A stretch of DNA of 64,000 nucleotides from Gammaproteobacteria bacterium RIFOXYD12_FULL_61_37 (GTDB lineage Bacteria; Pseudomonadota; Gammaproteobacteria; Chromatiales; Chromatiaceae): NCBI GenBank assembly GCA_001801995.1, contig MGZB01000012.1, forward strand, positions 1 through 64,000. Reading direction: 5' to 3'. A program made the position numbers and the translations under genes. Shown piece by piece: positions 42,417 to 50,632 of the stretch. Each line of letters starts with the position of its first letter. Within the stretch, counting starts at the first letter, position 1. The notes under the pieces are model-generated. The model did no database searches and was not told the DNA's origin. It saw only the letters and a program-made list of their open reading frames with translations.

Positions 42417-43622
42417 TCACTCATGCCGCAATGCCTCGATGGGATCGAGGCGGGCGGCGCGGCGGGCGGGGAAATAGCCGAAGATGACACCGATGGCGGC
42501 GGAGAAGAAGAAGGCGATGAGGATGATCGCCGGGTCGATGATCAGGGGAACCTGGATCAGTCCGGCCAGGAGGCTGGTGGCGGCCAGGGCGAGCAGGATG
42601 CCGAAGAGGCCGCCGAAGGAGGAGAGCACCGCCGCTTCCACCAGGAATTGCAGCAGCACCTCGTGCTCCAGGGCGCCGATGGCGAGGCGGATGCCGATCT
42701 CGCGGGTGCGCTCGGTGACCGAGACCAGCATGATATTCATGATGCCGATGCCGCCGACCAGGAGGCTTACCGCAGCCACGGCACCGAGCAGGCCGGTGAG
42801 GACCTTGGTGGTCCCCGTGAGGGTGTCGGCGATCTGTTTCATGTCCATGACGCTGAAGTCGTCGTCCTCGCCGGGGGCGATATGGCGGCGTTCCCGCAGG
42901 AGCCGTTCCACCTCGCGCTGCACCTTGGCGGTCGAGACGCCCTCGCGGGCGGAGAGCTGGATCATGCCCAGGTTCTGGTCCCCGGCGATGCGGCGCCAGA
43001 ACATGCGTAGCGGTATCAGGATCAGATCATCCTGATCGGAGCCCATGCTGCTCTGGCCCTTGGACGCCAGCAGCCCCGCCACCTCGCAGGAGACGTTCTT
43101 CAATCGGATCTTGGCGCCGATGGGGTCCTGGGCGCCGAAGAGTTCCCGCCGCACGCTGGAGCCGATGATGCAGATCGCCTTGCCGGTCCGCAGTTCGCCG
43201 AGGCTGAAGAGGCGGCCATCGGCCAAATGCCAGTCGCGCGCCTTGAAATAGTTGTTGTCCACGCCGGTGACCGTGGTGGACCAGTTGGTGTTGCCGAAGA
43301 TCGCGGTGACGGCCTGGGCGGAGGTGGGGGCCACGGCATTGAGGCCGCCGATCTCCCGGCGGAGGGTCTCGGCGTCCTCCAGCTTGAAAGGCGGCGCGGC
43401 GGAACGCACGCCAGGGCCCACGCGCTGGCCCGACCGCACCATGAGCAGATTGCTGCCGAGGCTGGCGATCTGGGCGCTCACCTGGGCGGTGGCGCCGCTG
43501 CCCAGGTTGACCATGGTGATCACCGAGGCGACACCGATGACGATGCCCAGCACCGTCAGGAAGGAGCGCAGCAGGTTGCGCCGGATGGCGCGTAGGGCCA
43601 GTTGCAGGGCGTTCCACCACAT
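42417..43622 (-). CDS. MacB-type ABC transporter permease
   Basis: A 401-aa permease of the MacB/FtsX family: an N-terminal helix (LLRSFLTVLGIVIGVASVIT), a large periplasmic domain (about 45-275) and three C-terminal helices with the signature ERTREIGIRLAIGA. The start is ATG 43622, which overlaps the ATPase stop as TAATG, so translation is coupled. It is separate from its ATPase, unlike E. coli MacB where both are fused. Likely exports a peptide, antibiotic or lipoprotein-like substrate with the upstream membrane-fusion protein. Confidence 0.9.
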   Translation of the reverse strand: MWWNALQLALRAIRRNLLRSFLTVLGIVIGVASVITMVNLGSGATAQVSAQIASLGSNLLMVRSGQRVGPGVRSAAPPFKLEDAETLRREIGGLNAVAPTSAQAVTAIFGNTNWSTTVTGVDNNYFKARDWHLADGRLFSLGELRTGKAICIIGSSVRRELFGAQDPIGAKIRLKNVSCEVAGLLASKGQSSMGSDQDDLILIPLRMFWRRIAGDQNLGMIQLSAREGVSTAKVQREVERLLRERRHIAPGEDDDFSVMDMKQIADTLTGTTKVLTGLLGAVAAVSLLVGGIGIMNIMLVSVTERTREIGIRLAIGALEHEVLLQFLVEAAVLSSFGGLFGILLALAATSLLAGLIQVPLIIDPAIILIAFFFSAAIGVIFGYFPARRAARLDPIEALRHE

Positions 43623-44335
43623 TAGCCGCCTTCCCCCGCTGCTTCGTCCCACTCCACCAGGCCATCGCGGAAGCGCACCACCCGGCTGGCGTCGGCGGCC
43701 ATGTCTGCTTCGTGGGTCACCATCACCACGGTCAGGCCCTGATCCCGGTTGAAGCGGCAGAGTAGTTCCATCACCTCGCGGCCGCGCGCCGTGTCGAGAT
43801 TGCCGGTGGGCTCGTCGGCCAGCAGCAGCATGGGTTCGGTGACCATGGCGCGGGCGATGGCGACGCGCTGCTGCTGGCCGCCGGATAGCTCGGCCGAGGT
43901 ATGAGACTCCCACTGGGTCAGTCCGACTGCCGCCAGGGCCGCCCGCGCCTGTTCGTGACGCCGGGCGGCGGGCACGCCCCGGTAGACGAGCGGCATCTCC
44001 ACGTTCTCCAGGGCCGAGGTGCGCGCCAGCAGGTTGAAGCCCTGGAACACGAAGCCGATGTAGTTGCGCCGTAGCAGGGCGCGCTCGCCCCGCGACAGGC
44101 TTCCTACCTCGATTCCCTGAAAGCGGTAGCTGCCGGAGTCCGGGGTGTCGAGGCAACCAAGGATGTTCATGGTGGTGGATTTGCCCGAACCGCTCGGTCC
44201 CATAAGCGCCACGAACTCGCCCCGGCCGATGCGCAGATCGATTCCGCGAAGGGCCGCCATTGCCGCCTGACCCTGGCCGTAGACCTTGGTCACACCGCGC
44301 AGTTCGATCAGGGGCACTGCCTCGGCATCTTCCAT
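43622..44335 (-). CDS. MacB/LolD-type ABC transporter ATPase
   Basis: A 237-aa ATPase starting at ATG 44335. Walker [10 protein letters not shown] near 45-53, Q-loop VFQGFNLL, signature [14 protein letters not shown], Walker [14 protein letters not shown]-loop VTHE. The [11 protein letters not shown] and EPTGNLDT features are typical of the MacB/LolD/FtsE group. The longer frame upstream is noise. Its start overlaps the adaptor stop (TGATG) and its stop overlaps the permease start, so it is the middle gene of a tightly packed operon. Confidence 0.93.
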   Translation of the reverse strand: MEDAEAVPLIELRGVTKVYGQGQAAMAALRGIDLRIGRGEFVALMGPSGSGKSTTMNILGCLDTPDSGSYRFQGIEVGSLSRGERALLRRNYIGFVFQGFNLLARTSALENVEMPLVYRGVPAARRHEQARAALAAVGLTQWESHTSAELSGGQQQRVAIARAMVTEPMLLLADEPTGNLDTARGREVMELLCRFNRDQGLTVVMVTHEADMAADASRVVRFRDGLVEWDEAAGEGG

Positions 44336-45624
44336 CAGGGCGCTCCCTTCCCCTTCCCCTGCACCACATCCAGGATCACCGCCGCGCCGGGTTGGAGATC
44401 GCCCTCGATAATTTCGGTCAGGGTCCCGTCGCTGGCGCCGGTCTTGACGGCCACCGGGCGGGCCTCGCCGCCGCTCAGGACCCAAATGCCCTTGCCGTCG
44501 GCCTTTTCCCGGCTTCGCTGCCCTTTCGGAAAACGGGGGCCCGGCAGGAGGGCGCCGACCAGGCTCGTCTCCTGCTTGATGGTGGCGGGCAGGGTGAATC
44601 GTAGGGCGGCATTGGGCACCAGCAGGGCGTCGTCGATACGCTTCACCTGGATCTCGGCGGTGGCAGTCATGCCGGGCAGCAGCGAGAGGTCGGCGTTATC
44701 CACCCGCAGCAGGGTTTCGTATGTGACCACCCCCTCCAGGGTCTTGGGTGCGTGGCGAATCTGGGCCACCCGCGCCTGGAACGGGCGGTCGGGATAGGCA
44801 TCGACATTGAAGGTAGCGGACTGGTCCTGCCGGATCTGTCCGATGTCGGCCTCGTCCACCGCCACCAGCAGTTCCATTCGCGCCAAGTCTTCGGCCAGGG
44901 TGAAGAGAACTGGCGTCTGAAAAGAGGCGGCCACAGTCTGGCCCGGTTCCACCGTCCGGCTCAGGACGATGCCGCTGATCGGCGCCCGGATGGCCGCCTT
45001 GTAAAGATTAGTCTCCTGGGCGTTCAAGGCGGCCCTGGCCTGGGCCGCCTGCGCCTGGGCCATGGATTGGCCCGCTTTGGCCCGTTCATGGGTGGCGCGG
45101 GTCTTATCCAGCTCGCTGGGGGCACAGATGCCGCGCGGGGCCAGCTCCTCGCAGCGCTTCAGATTCAAGCGAGTTTCGTTCAGGGTCGCCGCTGCCTCCA
45201 TCTCCTTGGCCTGGGCCGATTGAAGGGCAGCCCGCGCCTCGCCCAGACGGGCCTCCTGGATGGTGGTGTCGAGGCGGGCCAGGATATCCCCTTGCTTGAC
45301 CCGGTCGTTGTAGTCCACCTCGACGCCGGCGATGGTCCCCGACAACTCGCTGCCCACTTGCACCTGATTGAGGGGCTGCAAGGAGCCCGTGGCGGAAACG
45401 GTGACGATGAGCCGGCCACGGCTCGCCTCGGCGGTCTTGTAGCTGGCTTCCCCTGTCTCTTGGCTTGGGAGCAGCAGCCAGAAGGCGAGGCCGGCGAGAA
45501 GCAGCAGGGGGATCAGCCAGAGCAGGGTCCGCCCAAGGGGCGATGGGCTGGCGCCACCGCCCAATCCCTGTAGAAAAAGGCGTCTCTGCTCCGCTGCCGT
45601 GATGGGTTGTCCGGTTGCGTTCAC
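44335..45624 (-). CDS. MacA-like membrane-fusion protein
   Basis: A 429-aa HlyD/MacA-type adaptor. An N-terminal membrane helix (TLLWLIPLLLLAGLAFWLLL) is followed by a lipoyl half-motif (VGSELSGTIAGVEVDYNDRV), a long alpha-helical hairpin (about 120-220) and the second lipoyl half (IRAPISGIVLSRTVEPGQTV). It bridges the ABC permease to an outer-membrane channel, not encoded nearby. It overlaps the kinase stop at its start and the ATPase start at its end by 4 and 1-3 bases. Confidence 0.9.
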   Translation of the reverse strand: MNATGQPITAAEQRRLFLQGLGGGASPSPLGRTLLWLIPLLLLAGLAFWLLLPSQETGEASYKTAEASRGRLIVTVSATGSLQPLNQVQVGSELSGTIAGVEVDYNDRVKQGDILARLDTTIQEARLGEARAALQSAQAKEMEAAATLNETRLNLKRCEELAPRGICAPSELDKTRATHERAKAGQSMAQAQAAQARAALNAQETNLYKAAIRAPISGIVLSRTVEPGQTVAASFQTPVLFTLAEDLARMELLVAVDEADIGQIRQDQSATFNVDAYPDRPFQARVAQIRHAPKTLEGVVTYETLLRVDNADLSLLPGMTATAEIQVKRIDDALLVPNAALRFTLPATIKQETSLVGALLPGPRFPKGQRSREKADGKGIWVLSGGEARPVAVKTGASDGTLTEIIEGDLQPGAAVILDVVQGKGKGAP

Positions 45625-46937
45625 TCTATCGTTCCTCTCAGCGGCAGTCTGATGGTCACCAACAGGCCGCCTTCCGGGTGATTCCGGGCCTGTATCCGCC
45701 CGCCGTGGGCAGCTACGGCCCGGCTGGCGATCGCCAGTCCCAGTCCATAACCGCCGCCGCTACGCTCCCGCGCCTCGCTGCTGCGGGCAAAGGGGGAAAA
45801 GATCGCCTCCAGTTGATCCTCCGGTACACCGGGACCCCTGTCGCGCACCTCGATCAGGGCCTCGCTGCCTTCCTCGCGCAGGCTTGCTTCCACATGGCTG
45901 CCCTCCGGGGTGTGACGAACGGCATTACGTATCACATTCTCGACCGCCGAGCGGAGCGATACCGGATCGCCCGCCAATGTCACTTCAAAAGCCGAGATGC
46001 AGGCAACGCCCTTGCCTTTGGATTGGGCCTCGAAATCGGCGTCGGTCACTACCCTGGACAGCAGCTCGCGCAGGGGTACGGGCCGCCGCTCCAAGGCCGC
46101 CTGGCCGGACTCCAGCCGCGCCAGGGAGAGCACCTGGGTGATCAGCCGTTCCAGTTCATCGGCCTCCTTGCCGATCCGCGCCACCGCCTTGGAGGGATCG
46201 CCGCCCCGCTCCGCCAGTTCCAGGGCCACCCGCAACCGGGCCAGGGGAGAGCGCAATTCATGGGAGACGTCGCGCAACAGGCGCTTCTGGGTCTCCAGTA
46301 GCTCCCGCACCCGTCCGGCCATCAGATCGAAATCCCGCGCCAGGGCCTCCACCTCGTCACCACCCCGGCGGCCTACGCGGACTGAGAGATCGCCTGCCGC
46401 CAGGGCCTGGGCCGCCAGCCGCAACCGGTACAGACGGCGCGTCAGCAGGGCAGCGAGACCGTAGCTGACCAGCGCGATCACCAACAGGGCAAGGAGGATG
46501 CGCAGCCACAGGGGCATCAAGGGCAACTGGCCCGGCCTCAAGACCAGCGCCAGATAGAGGGGCGGATCGGTATTGGGCAGCGGTTCCACCACCGCCACAT
46601 GTCCTGGGGAGAGGTTCTGCACACCCGGTTCCAGGGAGTGGGGCAGCCAACGCATCAGATGGCGCGGTAAATGTTGACGCGGCGCCGCAGGCCTGCCCCT
46701 GGCGTCGAGCAGGACCGGCCGCTTTTCCAGGGGTAGCCCGCGCAACCAGATCACCGCCGCCACGCCCCCCCCCTCCGTCCAAAGGCTGGCGACGGTGGGC
46801 GCCAATCCCGCCAGATCCCGTTGCGCCTCGTCGATGGTCCCGGCCCCCATCAAGCGGGTAACGCCGATCATGGCGCCGGCGAGCAGCACGGCGGCAAGCC
46901 AGAAGCTGAAAAAGATCTTTCCGAACAGGGAGCCCAT
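45621..46937 (-). CDS. CpxA/EnvZ-like sensor histidine kinase
   Basis: A 438-aa kinase with an N-terminal helix (IFFSFWLAAVLLAGAMIGV), a periplasmic domain of about 130 residues, a second helix (LLALLVIALVSYGLAALL), HAMP, HisKA (DVSHELRSPLARLRVALE) and HATPase with GPGVPEDQL and GYGLGLAIASRA. The order and H-box resemble CpxA. It probably senses envelope stress and phosphorylates the regulator whose stop codon overlaps its start. It is co-transcribed with the ABC exporter genes. Confidence 0.9.
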   Translation of the reverse strand: MGSLFGKIFFSFWLAAVLLAGAMIGVTRLMGAGTIDEAQRDLAGLAPTVASLWTEGGGVAAVIWLRGLPLEKRPVLLDARGRPAAPRQHLPRHLMRWLPHSLEPGVQNLSPGHVAVVEPLPNTDPPLYLALVLRPGQLPLMPLWLRILLALLVIALVSYGLAALLTRRLYRLRLAAQALAAGDLSVRVGRRGGDEVEALARDFDLMAGRVRELLETQKRLLRDVSHELRSPLARLRVALELAERGGDPSKAVARIGKEADELERLITQVLSLARLESGQAALERRPVPLRELLSRVVTDADFEAQSKGKGVACISAFEVTLAGDPVSLRSAVENVIRNAVRHTPEGSHVEASLREEGSEALIEVRDRGPGVPEDQLEAIFSPFARSSEARERSGGGYGLGLAIASRAVAAHGGRIQARNHPEGGLLVTIRLPLRGTIE

Positions 46938-47614
46938 TAGGACACCACGTACTGATACCCCGCGCCTCGTACCGTCTGGATGCGCGGGGAGCCGTCGGGA
47001 AGGGGGCCGAGTTTCTTGCGGATCTGGGCCATGTGGGTCTCGATGCGCCGGTCGAATGCCTGCAAGCCGCGGCCGAGGCCGTCCTCGGCCAGGAGATCGC
47101 GCGATACCAGGTGTCCGGCATGGCGCACCAGCAAGGCCAGTAGGTTGAACTCGGCGCCCGTCAGGATCACCTCCCGTCCGCTCAGGGTCACGCGACGGCT
47201 GGCCTCGTCCAGGGTAAGGTCGCCCGCGCGCAGCACCGAGGCCATGACGGCCTCGCCCTGGCGGCGCAGCAGTGCGCGCAAACGGGCTACCAGCACACGG
47301 GGGCTGACCGGCTTGGCCACGTAATCGTCTGCCCCCAGTTCCAGGCCGAGCACTGTATCGGTGTCCTCGCCCCGCGCGGTGAGCATCAGCACCGGAATAG
47401 CCAGTTGAGGCTTGAGTCGCTTCAGCAGGTCGAAGCCGTTCATGCCCGGCAGCATCACGTCGAGGACGATGGCGTCCCAGTCTCCATGCTGCACCCGTGA
47501 TTCGGCTTGGAGACCATTATGCACAGCGCCCACCTCGAAGCCTTCGCCGGTCAGGTATTCGGTCAACAGCTCGCAGAGGCCTTCATCGTCATCGATCAGC
47601 AGGATGCGTGGCAT
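46937..47614 (-). CDS. CpxR/OmpR-like response regulator
   Basis: A 225-aa regulator. The receiver domain has acidic DDDE at 8-11, phospho-Asp in AIVLDVMLPGMNG (about 53) and Lys in DDYVAKPVSPR. The C-terminal winged-helix DNA-binding domain ends RIQTVRGAGYQYVVS. It is the first gene of a five-gene operon (regulator, kinase, MFP, ATPase, permease), all overlapping. The divergent Spy/CpxP-like gene 175 bases away is its likely target, as in Cpx systems; no clear CpxR box was found between them. Confidence 0.92.
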   Translation of the reverse strand: MPRILLIDDDEGLCELLTEYLTGEGFEVGAVHNGLQAESRVQHGDWDAIVLDVMLPGMNGFDLLKRLKPQLAIPVLMLTARGEDTDTVLGLELGADDYVAKPVSPRVLVARLRALLRRQGEAVMASVLRAGDLTLDEASRRVTLSGREVILTGAEFNLLALLVRHAGHLVSRDLLAEDGLGRGLQAFDRRIETHMAQIRKKLGPLPDGSPRIQTVRGAGYQYVVS

Positions 47615-47789
47615 ATTTGCTCTCCTCTACCCCTATTCTGGCCTCCATCCCCCGGTGTTGAAAGGCGCCGGTCCCCGATTTTGCACTTCTTTGCATTCCT
47701 TGGCCTTTCCCTACCCAACTTGAAGGGGCTCTGGGCTAATTTTCCATTACCGGACACTCAGGTCCGCACTTCAACCCAGGAGAACGATC

Positions 47790-48278
47790 ATGAAACTTTC
47801 ACGCAACACCCTGGCCGCCGTCCTCGCCGGCAGTCTGCTGGCGGGTTCCGGCGCCGCCCTCGCCTTCGGCGGCCAAGGGATGGGTATGGGAATGGGGATG
47901 GGCACGGGGGGCTGCAACAACGGCGGCGGCCCCATGGGTGCCCTCTACCAGTTGGATGATTTGACCGGCGAGCAACGGGAAAAGCTCGATCAACTGAGAA
48001 AAGAGCAGCGTAGCGAGATGCGCAAGCTGGGCGACAGCATGCGCGAGACGCACCGGGATCTGCGTGACGCGGCAGACGACGGCGCCGATCAGAAGACCGT
48101 TCAGGCATTGGCGGAAAAGTCTGGCACACAGATGACGGCCATGATCCTTTCCCGCACCGAGGCCAAACGGAAGGTTGACGCCATCCTCACGGAAAAGCAG
48201 CGCAAGGAGTTGCAGGGAGTGGGCCCGGCCGGTTTCGGCCCTGGCCCCGGCTGTGGCGGCTCGCGCTCGGGCTGGTAA
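47790..48278 (+). CDS. Spy/CpxP-like periplasmic stress protein
   Basis: A 162-aa periplasmic protein with a signal peptide (1-26, ending AALAF), a short Gly/Met-rich stretch (GMGMGMGMGTGG) and a helical LTxxQ-type domain (LTGEQREKLDQLRKEQRSEM, then ILTEKQRKELQ) as in Spy, CpxP and ZraP. It ends in a glycine-rich tail with cysteines (GPGCGG). It probably acts as a chaperone or metal-linked sensor of the divergent CpxAR-like system. It has a good upstream AGGAGAACG before the ATG. Confidence 0.85.
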   Translation: MKLSRNTLAAVLAGSLLAGSGAALAFGGQGMGMGMGMGTGGCNNGGGPMGALYQLDDLTGEQREKLDQLRKEQRSEMRKLGDSMRETHRDLRDAADDGADQKTVQALAEKSGTQMTAMILSRTEAKRKVDAILTEKQRKELQGVGPAGFGPGPGCGGSRSGW

Positions 48279-48446
48279 TAGGCTGTGGAGAAATACCCCC
48301 TCTTCCCTAATAGGGGAGGGGGCTGGGGATAGGGGCATGATAAATCAACGACTTACACCCTCCCCCTGCCCCCTCGGCTTGGGCATCCTGCGTCGCCCTA
48401 CCGTCTCCATCCCTGGAGGCGTCCCTCAAGGGAGGGGGGAATCCAC
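48279..48446. other. Repeat-like gap after the Spy-like gene
   Basis: No gene. It holds a strong GC hairpin around 48296-48321 (CCCCCTCTTCCC facing GGGGAGGGGG) and further C-rich and G-rich strings near 48358-48440 that can pair with each other. This is typical of REP-like intergenic sequence. The hairpin may end the Spy-like transcript. Confidence 0.45.
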
Positions 48447-48464
48447 AATTTCTCAGGCTAATCC
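48447..48464 (+). repeat. Island-flanking direct repeat, left copy
   Basis: AATTTCTCAGGCTAATCC is identical to 51055-51072, in the same orientation. Similarity continues for about 20 more bases (TAAGG, CGT and GCGCT shared). The two copies bracket the AT-richer island. Confidence 0.65.
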
Positions 48465-48489
48465 CGCCCTAAGGACGTAGGCGCTGGGA

Positions 48490-48547
48490 TACGGTGACAC
48501 TTTACTAAATATACAATCCATTAAGTATATTAGTAAAGTGTCACCGT
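48490..48547. repeat. REP-like inverted repeat
   Basis: The left arm tacggtgacactttactaa and the right arm ttagtaaagtgtcaccgta are perfect reverse complements over 19 bases; the extensions are AT-rich and the central loop is about 12 bases. The left arm recurs at 20662 with one change. It marks the left junction of the ATPase/nuclease module, just after the nuclease gene on the minus strand, where it may also end transcription. Confidence 0.75.
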
Positions 48548-48549
48548 AA

Positions 48550-49062
48550 TTACGATCGAGTCACCGGCCATTTTGGGAAATTGATGTTCCATCGATCGAC
48601 GTTCAGAACATGGCAACTGTTGGCGATTTCTCGCCGCCACCGTTTGGAGACCTTCCCTACAGGAAGTTCCTGCATTAGCGATTTCTGCAATCGTGTATTC
48701 AGCGCGTTGTCAAACGTCAGCAAGCAAATGTAATGAATCGGTTTGTCAGCCTTGTCCTCGGCATGCCGGAAAATATAAGTGTCACGGTATTTGTACTTCA
48801 GGTAGTTCTTCAACCACTTGAAGTTTGCGCGTTTTGCTTTGCCATCATCTTCATCACCAGCAAGGACCTCGTTGTAACTATCTGGATCATGGAAGTCCTT
48901 CATCTCGACAAAAATATATGCATCACTAAACTCAGCAACAATATCAACAGCCTTCATTGGCAGGCCGTGATAGTTTGGCTTTGATTCATCTTTTTCGTCA
49001 AAGACAAATGCATTTATCGCATCGGTGAAATCGAAGGAGAAACCATCAGCATCTATTTTCAT
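48550..49062 (-). CDS. Putative PD-(D/E)XK nuclease, partner of the adjacent ATPase
   Basis: A 170-aa cytoplasmic protein with no close family that I recognise. It contains the signature of the PD-(D/E)XK fold: Asp40 in KAVDIVAEF, then after 12 residues Glu53-x-Lys55 in YIFVEMKDF, followed by a conserved-looking helix region (WLKNYLKYKYRDTYIF) and a hydrophobic strand (IHYICLLTFD). The ATG at 49062 overlaps the ATPase stop codon (ATGA), so the two are made together. Codon use and base composition are AT-richer than the neighbours, a sign of transfer. Nuclease activity is inferred, not seen. Confidence 0.6.
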   Translation of the reverse strand: MKIDADGFSFDFTDAINAFVFDEKDESKPNYHGLPMKAVDIVAEFSDAYIFVEMKDFHDPDSYNEVLAGDEDDGKAKRANFKWLKNYLKYKYRDTYIFRHAEDKADKPIHYICLLTFDNALNTRLQKSLMQELPVGKVSKRWRREIANSCHVLNVDRWNINFPKWPVTRS

Positions 49063-50099
49063 TTGCCGAGTTTCCCCATGGATTTTTCGATTTCTCGGTC
49101 GACGAAACCACCGTAAGTGTCGTCAATGCTATTGGGCGATATGCCAAGGTAGTTATCAGCGGAAGATGCTTCAACCTCTCCTGTGCTCTTGTTCCTATAA
49201 AGGCTATGGAAAAGAATCTTATCGCCCTGAGAAATCTGGAGATCGAACTCCTTAAGAACAGAGTAATCGTGAGTAGTTAGGAATATCTGTACGCCCATGT
49301 GCTGTAGTGCGATCAGAATTTCAACAACCGTGCGCATGAGCTTGGGATTCAGATTGGTCTCTGGTTCGTCCCAAATCAAAACAGTACCGTTTAACAAAGT
49401 ACCGTTTTGGATCAAAACCCACAGCAGCCCGAGTTTCCGAATTCCCTCAGCTAATAATGTGAATTCCAATTCGCCCTGCTTGTTCTTTAGGAAAAACTCT
49501 TCATTCTTTGCTATGACTTTTCCATCCATAGACTTCTGAAGAATTTCTAGCAATTTCCTTCGATCGGCATCAGCCTGGCCTTTAAGCGACCCTAGAAATG
49601 CCCGGTCGATTATGTCGGCGTAAACTTCTTCGAAGTGAATATGTCGCAAGCTGTACAGGGAACGGAATCCTGGCGCGTTGGCCATCATGTCCTTAACCGG
49701 GATATACACCGATTCAAGCGGATGCTCTTGCCACTGCTTGTAAGCACCGGACACCGTTGCTTTAGCAGGTTCTTTGGTGTGATTAGAGAGTGAAAGACGA
49801 ATTGCGAGCGACTTGTTGATGCTCGGTATTTTCCTGGTAACTTCAAAGTTGCCAGTTGTACTTACTTTTTTGCGTTTAACAAGACGGCCGATCTGCTCGC
49901 CGGATGGCAGAAAAACTCGATTAACTTTGTCCGCGAGAGATTTTTGGCTTTTGCTAACGTCACACGCAGCATAGATGGCTTTAAGCATGTGCGTTTTGCC
50001 GGTGCCATTTTCTCCAATGATGATATTGATCCCGGGAGAAAATGAGACCGAGAGATTCTCAAATGCTGTAAATCGCTCTAGCTTGATTTGTTCAATCAT
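49059..50099 (-). CDS. SMC/ABC-type AAA ATPase (candidate defence ATPase)
   Basis: A 346-aa stand-alone ATPase of the AAA_21/AAA_15 type. Walker A GENGTGKT at 29-36 follows ERFTAFENLSVSFSPGINII; a signature-like LLAEGIRKLGLL is at 215-226, Walker B VLIWDE at 240-245 with ETNLNP after it, and the switch His277 in LTTHDYSVL. No TOPRIM, nuclease or transmembrane part is fused. The start ATG 50099 follows GAGGAG. ATPases of this kind power many two-gene phage-defence or toxin systems with a nuclease partner, as seen directly downstream. Base composition is AT-richer than the flanks. Confidence 0.75.
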   Translation of the reverse strand: MIEQIKLERFTAFENLSVSFSPGINIIIGENGTGKTHMLKAIYAACDVSKSQKSLADKVNRVFLPSGEQIGRLVKRKKVSTTGNFEVTRKIPSINKSLAIRLSLSNHTKEPAKATVSGAYKQWQEHPLESVYIPVKDMMANAPGFRSLYSLRHIHFEEVYADIIDRAFLGSLKGQADADRRKLLEILQKSMDGKVIAKNEEFFLKNKQGELEFTLLAEGIRKLGLLWVLIQNGTLLNGTVLIWDEPETNLNPKLMRTVVEILIALQHMGVQIFLTTHDYSVLKEFDLQISQGDKILFHSLYRNKSTGEVEASSADNYLGISPNSIDDTYGGFVDREIEKSMGKLGK

Positions 50100-50110
50100 G
50101 GGGGGCTCCT

Positions 50111-50245
50111 CTATTTGACGATAACCGGCCCGTTGGCCAGGGCATCTATTAGCGTTTGTTTTACATCTGCCAACCAAGCATCAATGTCTTGTTCAGTCTT
50201 AATTGTTCGACTCGGAACCCTCACAAACTGTGCCTCTGGCTCCAT
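50111..50245 (-). pseudogene. Truncated C-terminus of a large gene upstream of the ATPase
   Basis: Forty-four codons from an internal ATG read MEPEAQFVRVPSRTIKTEQD, then IDAWLADVKQTLIDALANGP, then VIVK and stop. The text has good protein character and resembles, from memory, the C-terminal tails of large defence ATPases such as BREX BrxC; this is unverified. The stop lies 11 bases before the ATPase start, with the ATPase ribosome binding site in between, so it was probably the previous gene of the operon. Upstream the frame runs into an inverted repeat and is lost. Confidence 0.5.
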
Positions 50246-50255
50246 CAATTCGGAA

Positions 50256-50321
50256 AAAGGGGACAGATTTATTTCACGCACTCTCTTGCATCCTTCGGGA
50301 ATAATTAAATCTGTCCCCTTT
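50256..50321. repeat. REP-like inverted repeat (15-bp perfect arms)
   Basis: aaaggggacagattt at 50256-50270 and aaatctgtccccttt at 50307-50321 are perfect reverse complements, 36 bases apart. This type of palindrome is common around REP-associated tyrosine transposases (recall). It cuts the reading frame of the truncated gene at 50111-50245. Confidence 0.75.
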
Positions 50322-50632
50322 CCCTCTTAATTCATTTGGCAATTTGTTCCCGAAGAAATTCAGGGGCAAAATCAGCCCCATTACTCCAAGACAAGGTGTG
50401 TCCTTCCAATCTGAATGAAATTCCGTTCATCCGTCGTCAACTGCTGATAATTCTTTCCCATTTGCACACCCCTGGCATTAGCCTACAGGTGTTGCACTTC
50501 ATTTTAGAGCCCGCTCCGCAATATTTTGCTTGCGTGACGTGCATGAACATGTCTTACCCCAATGGTTGGATTTTCGATAATGGCTTTCTGTTCATTGCTG
50601 CTTCCCAATTATGATTAAGGTGTGATTCCGGC
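50322..50632. other. Non-coding stretch in the island
   Basis: About 310 bases, AT-richer than the chromosome, with a 92-codon plus-strand frame (50336-50614) that has no recognisable motif or ribosome binding site. I consider it non-coding debris. Confidence 0.4.

Noticed and set aside
50336-50614. 92-codon plus-strand frame in the island
   Set aside because: No ribosome binding site, no recognisable motif, and it lies among palindromes and intron remnants.
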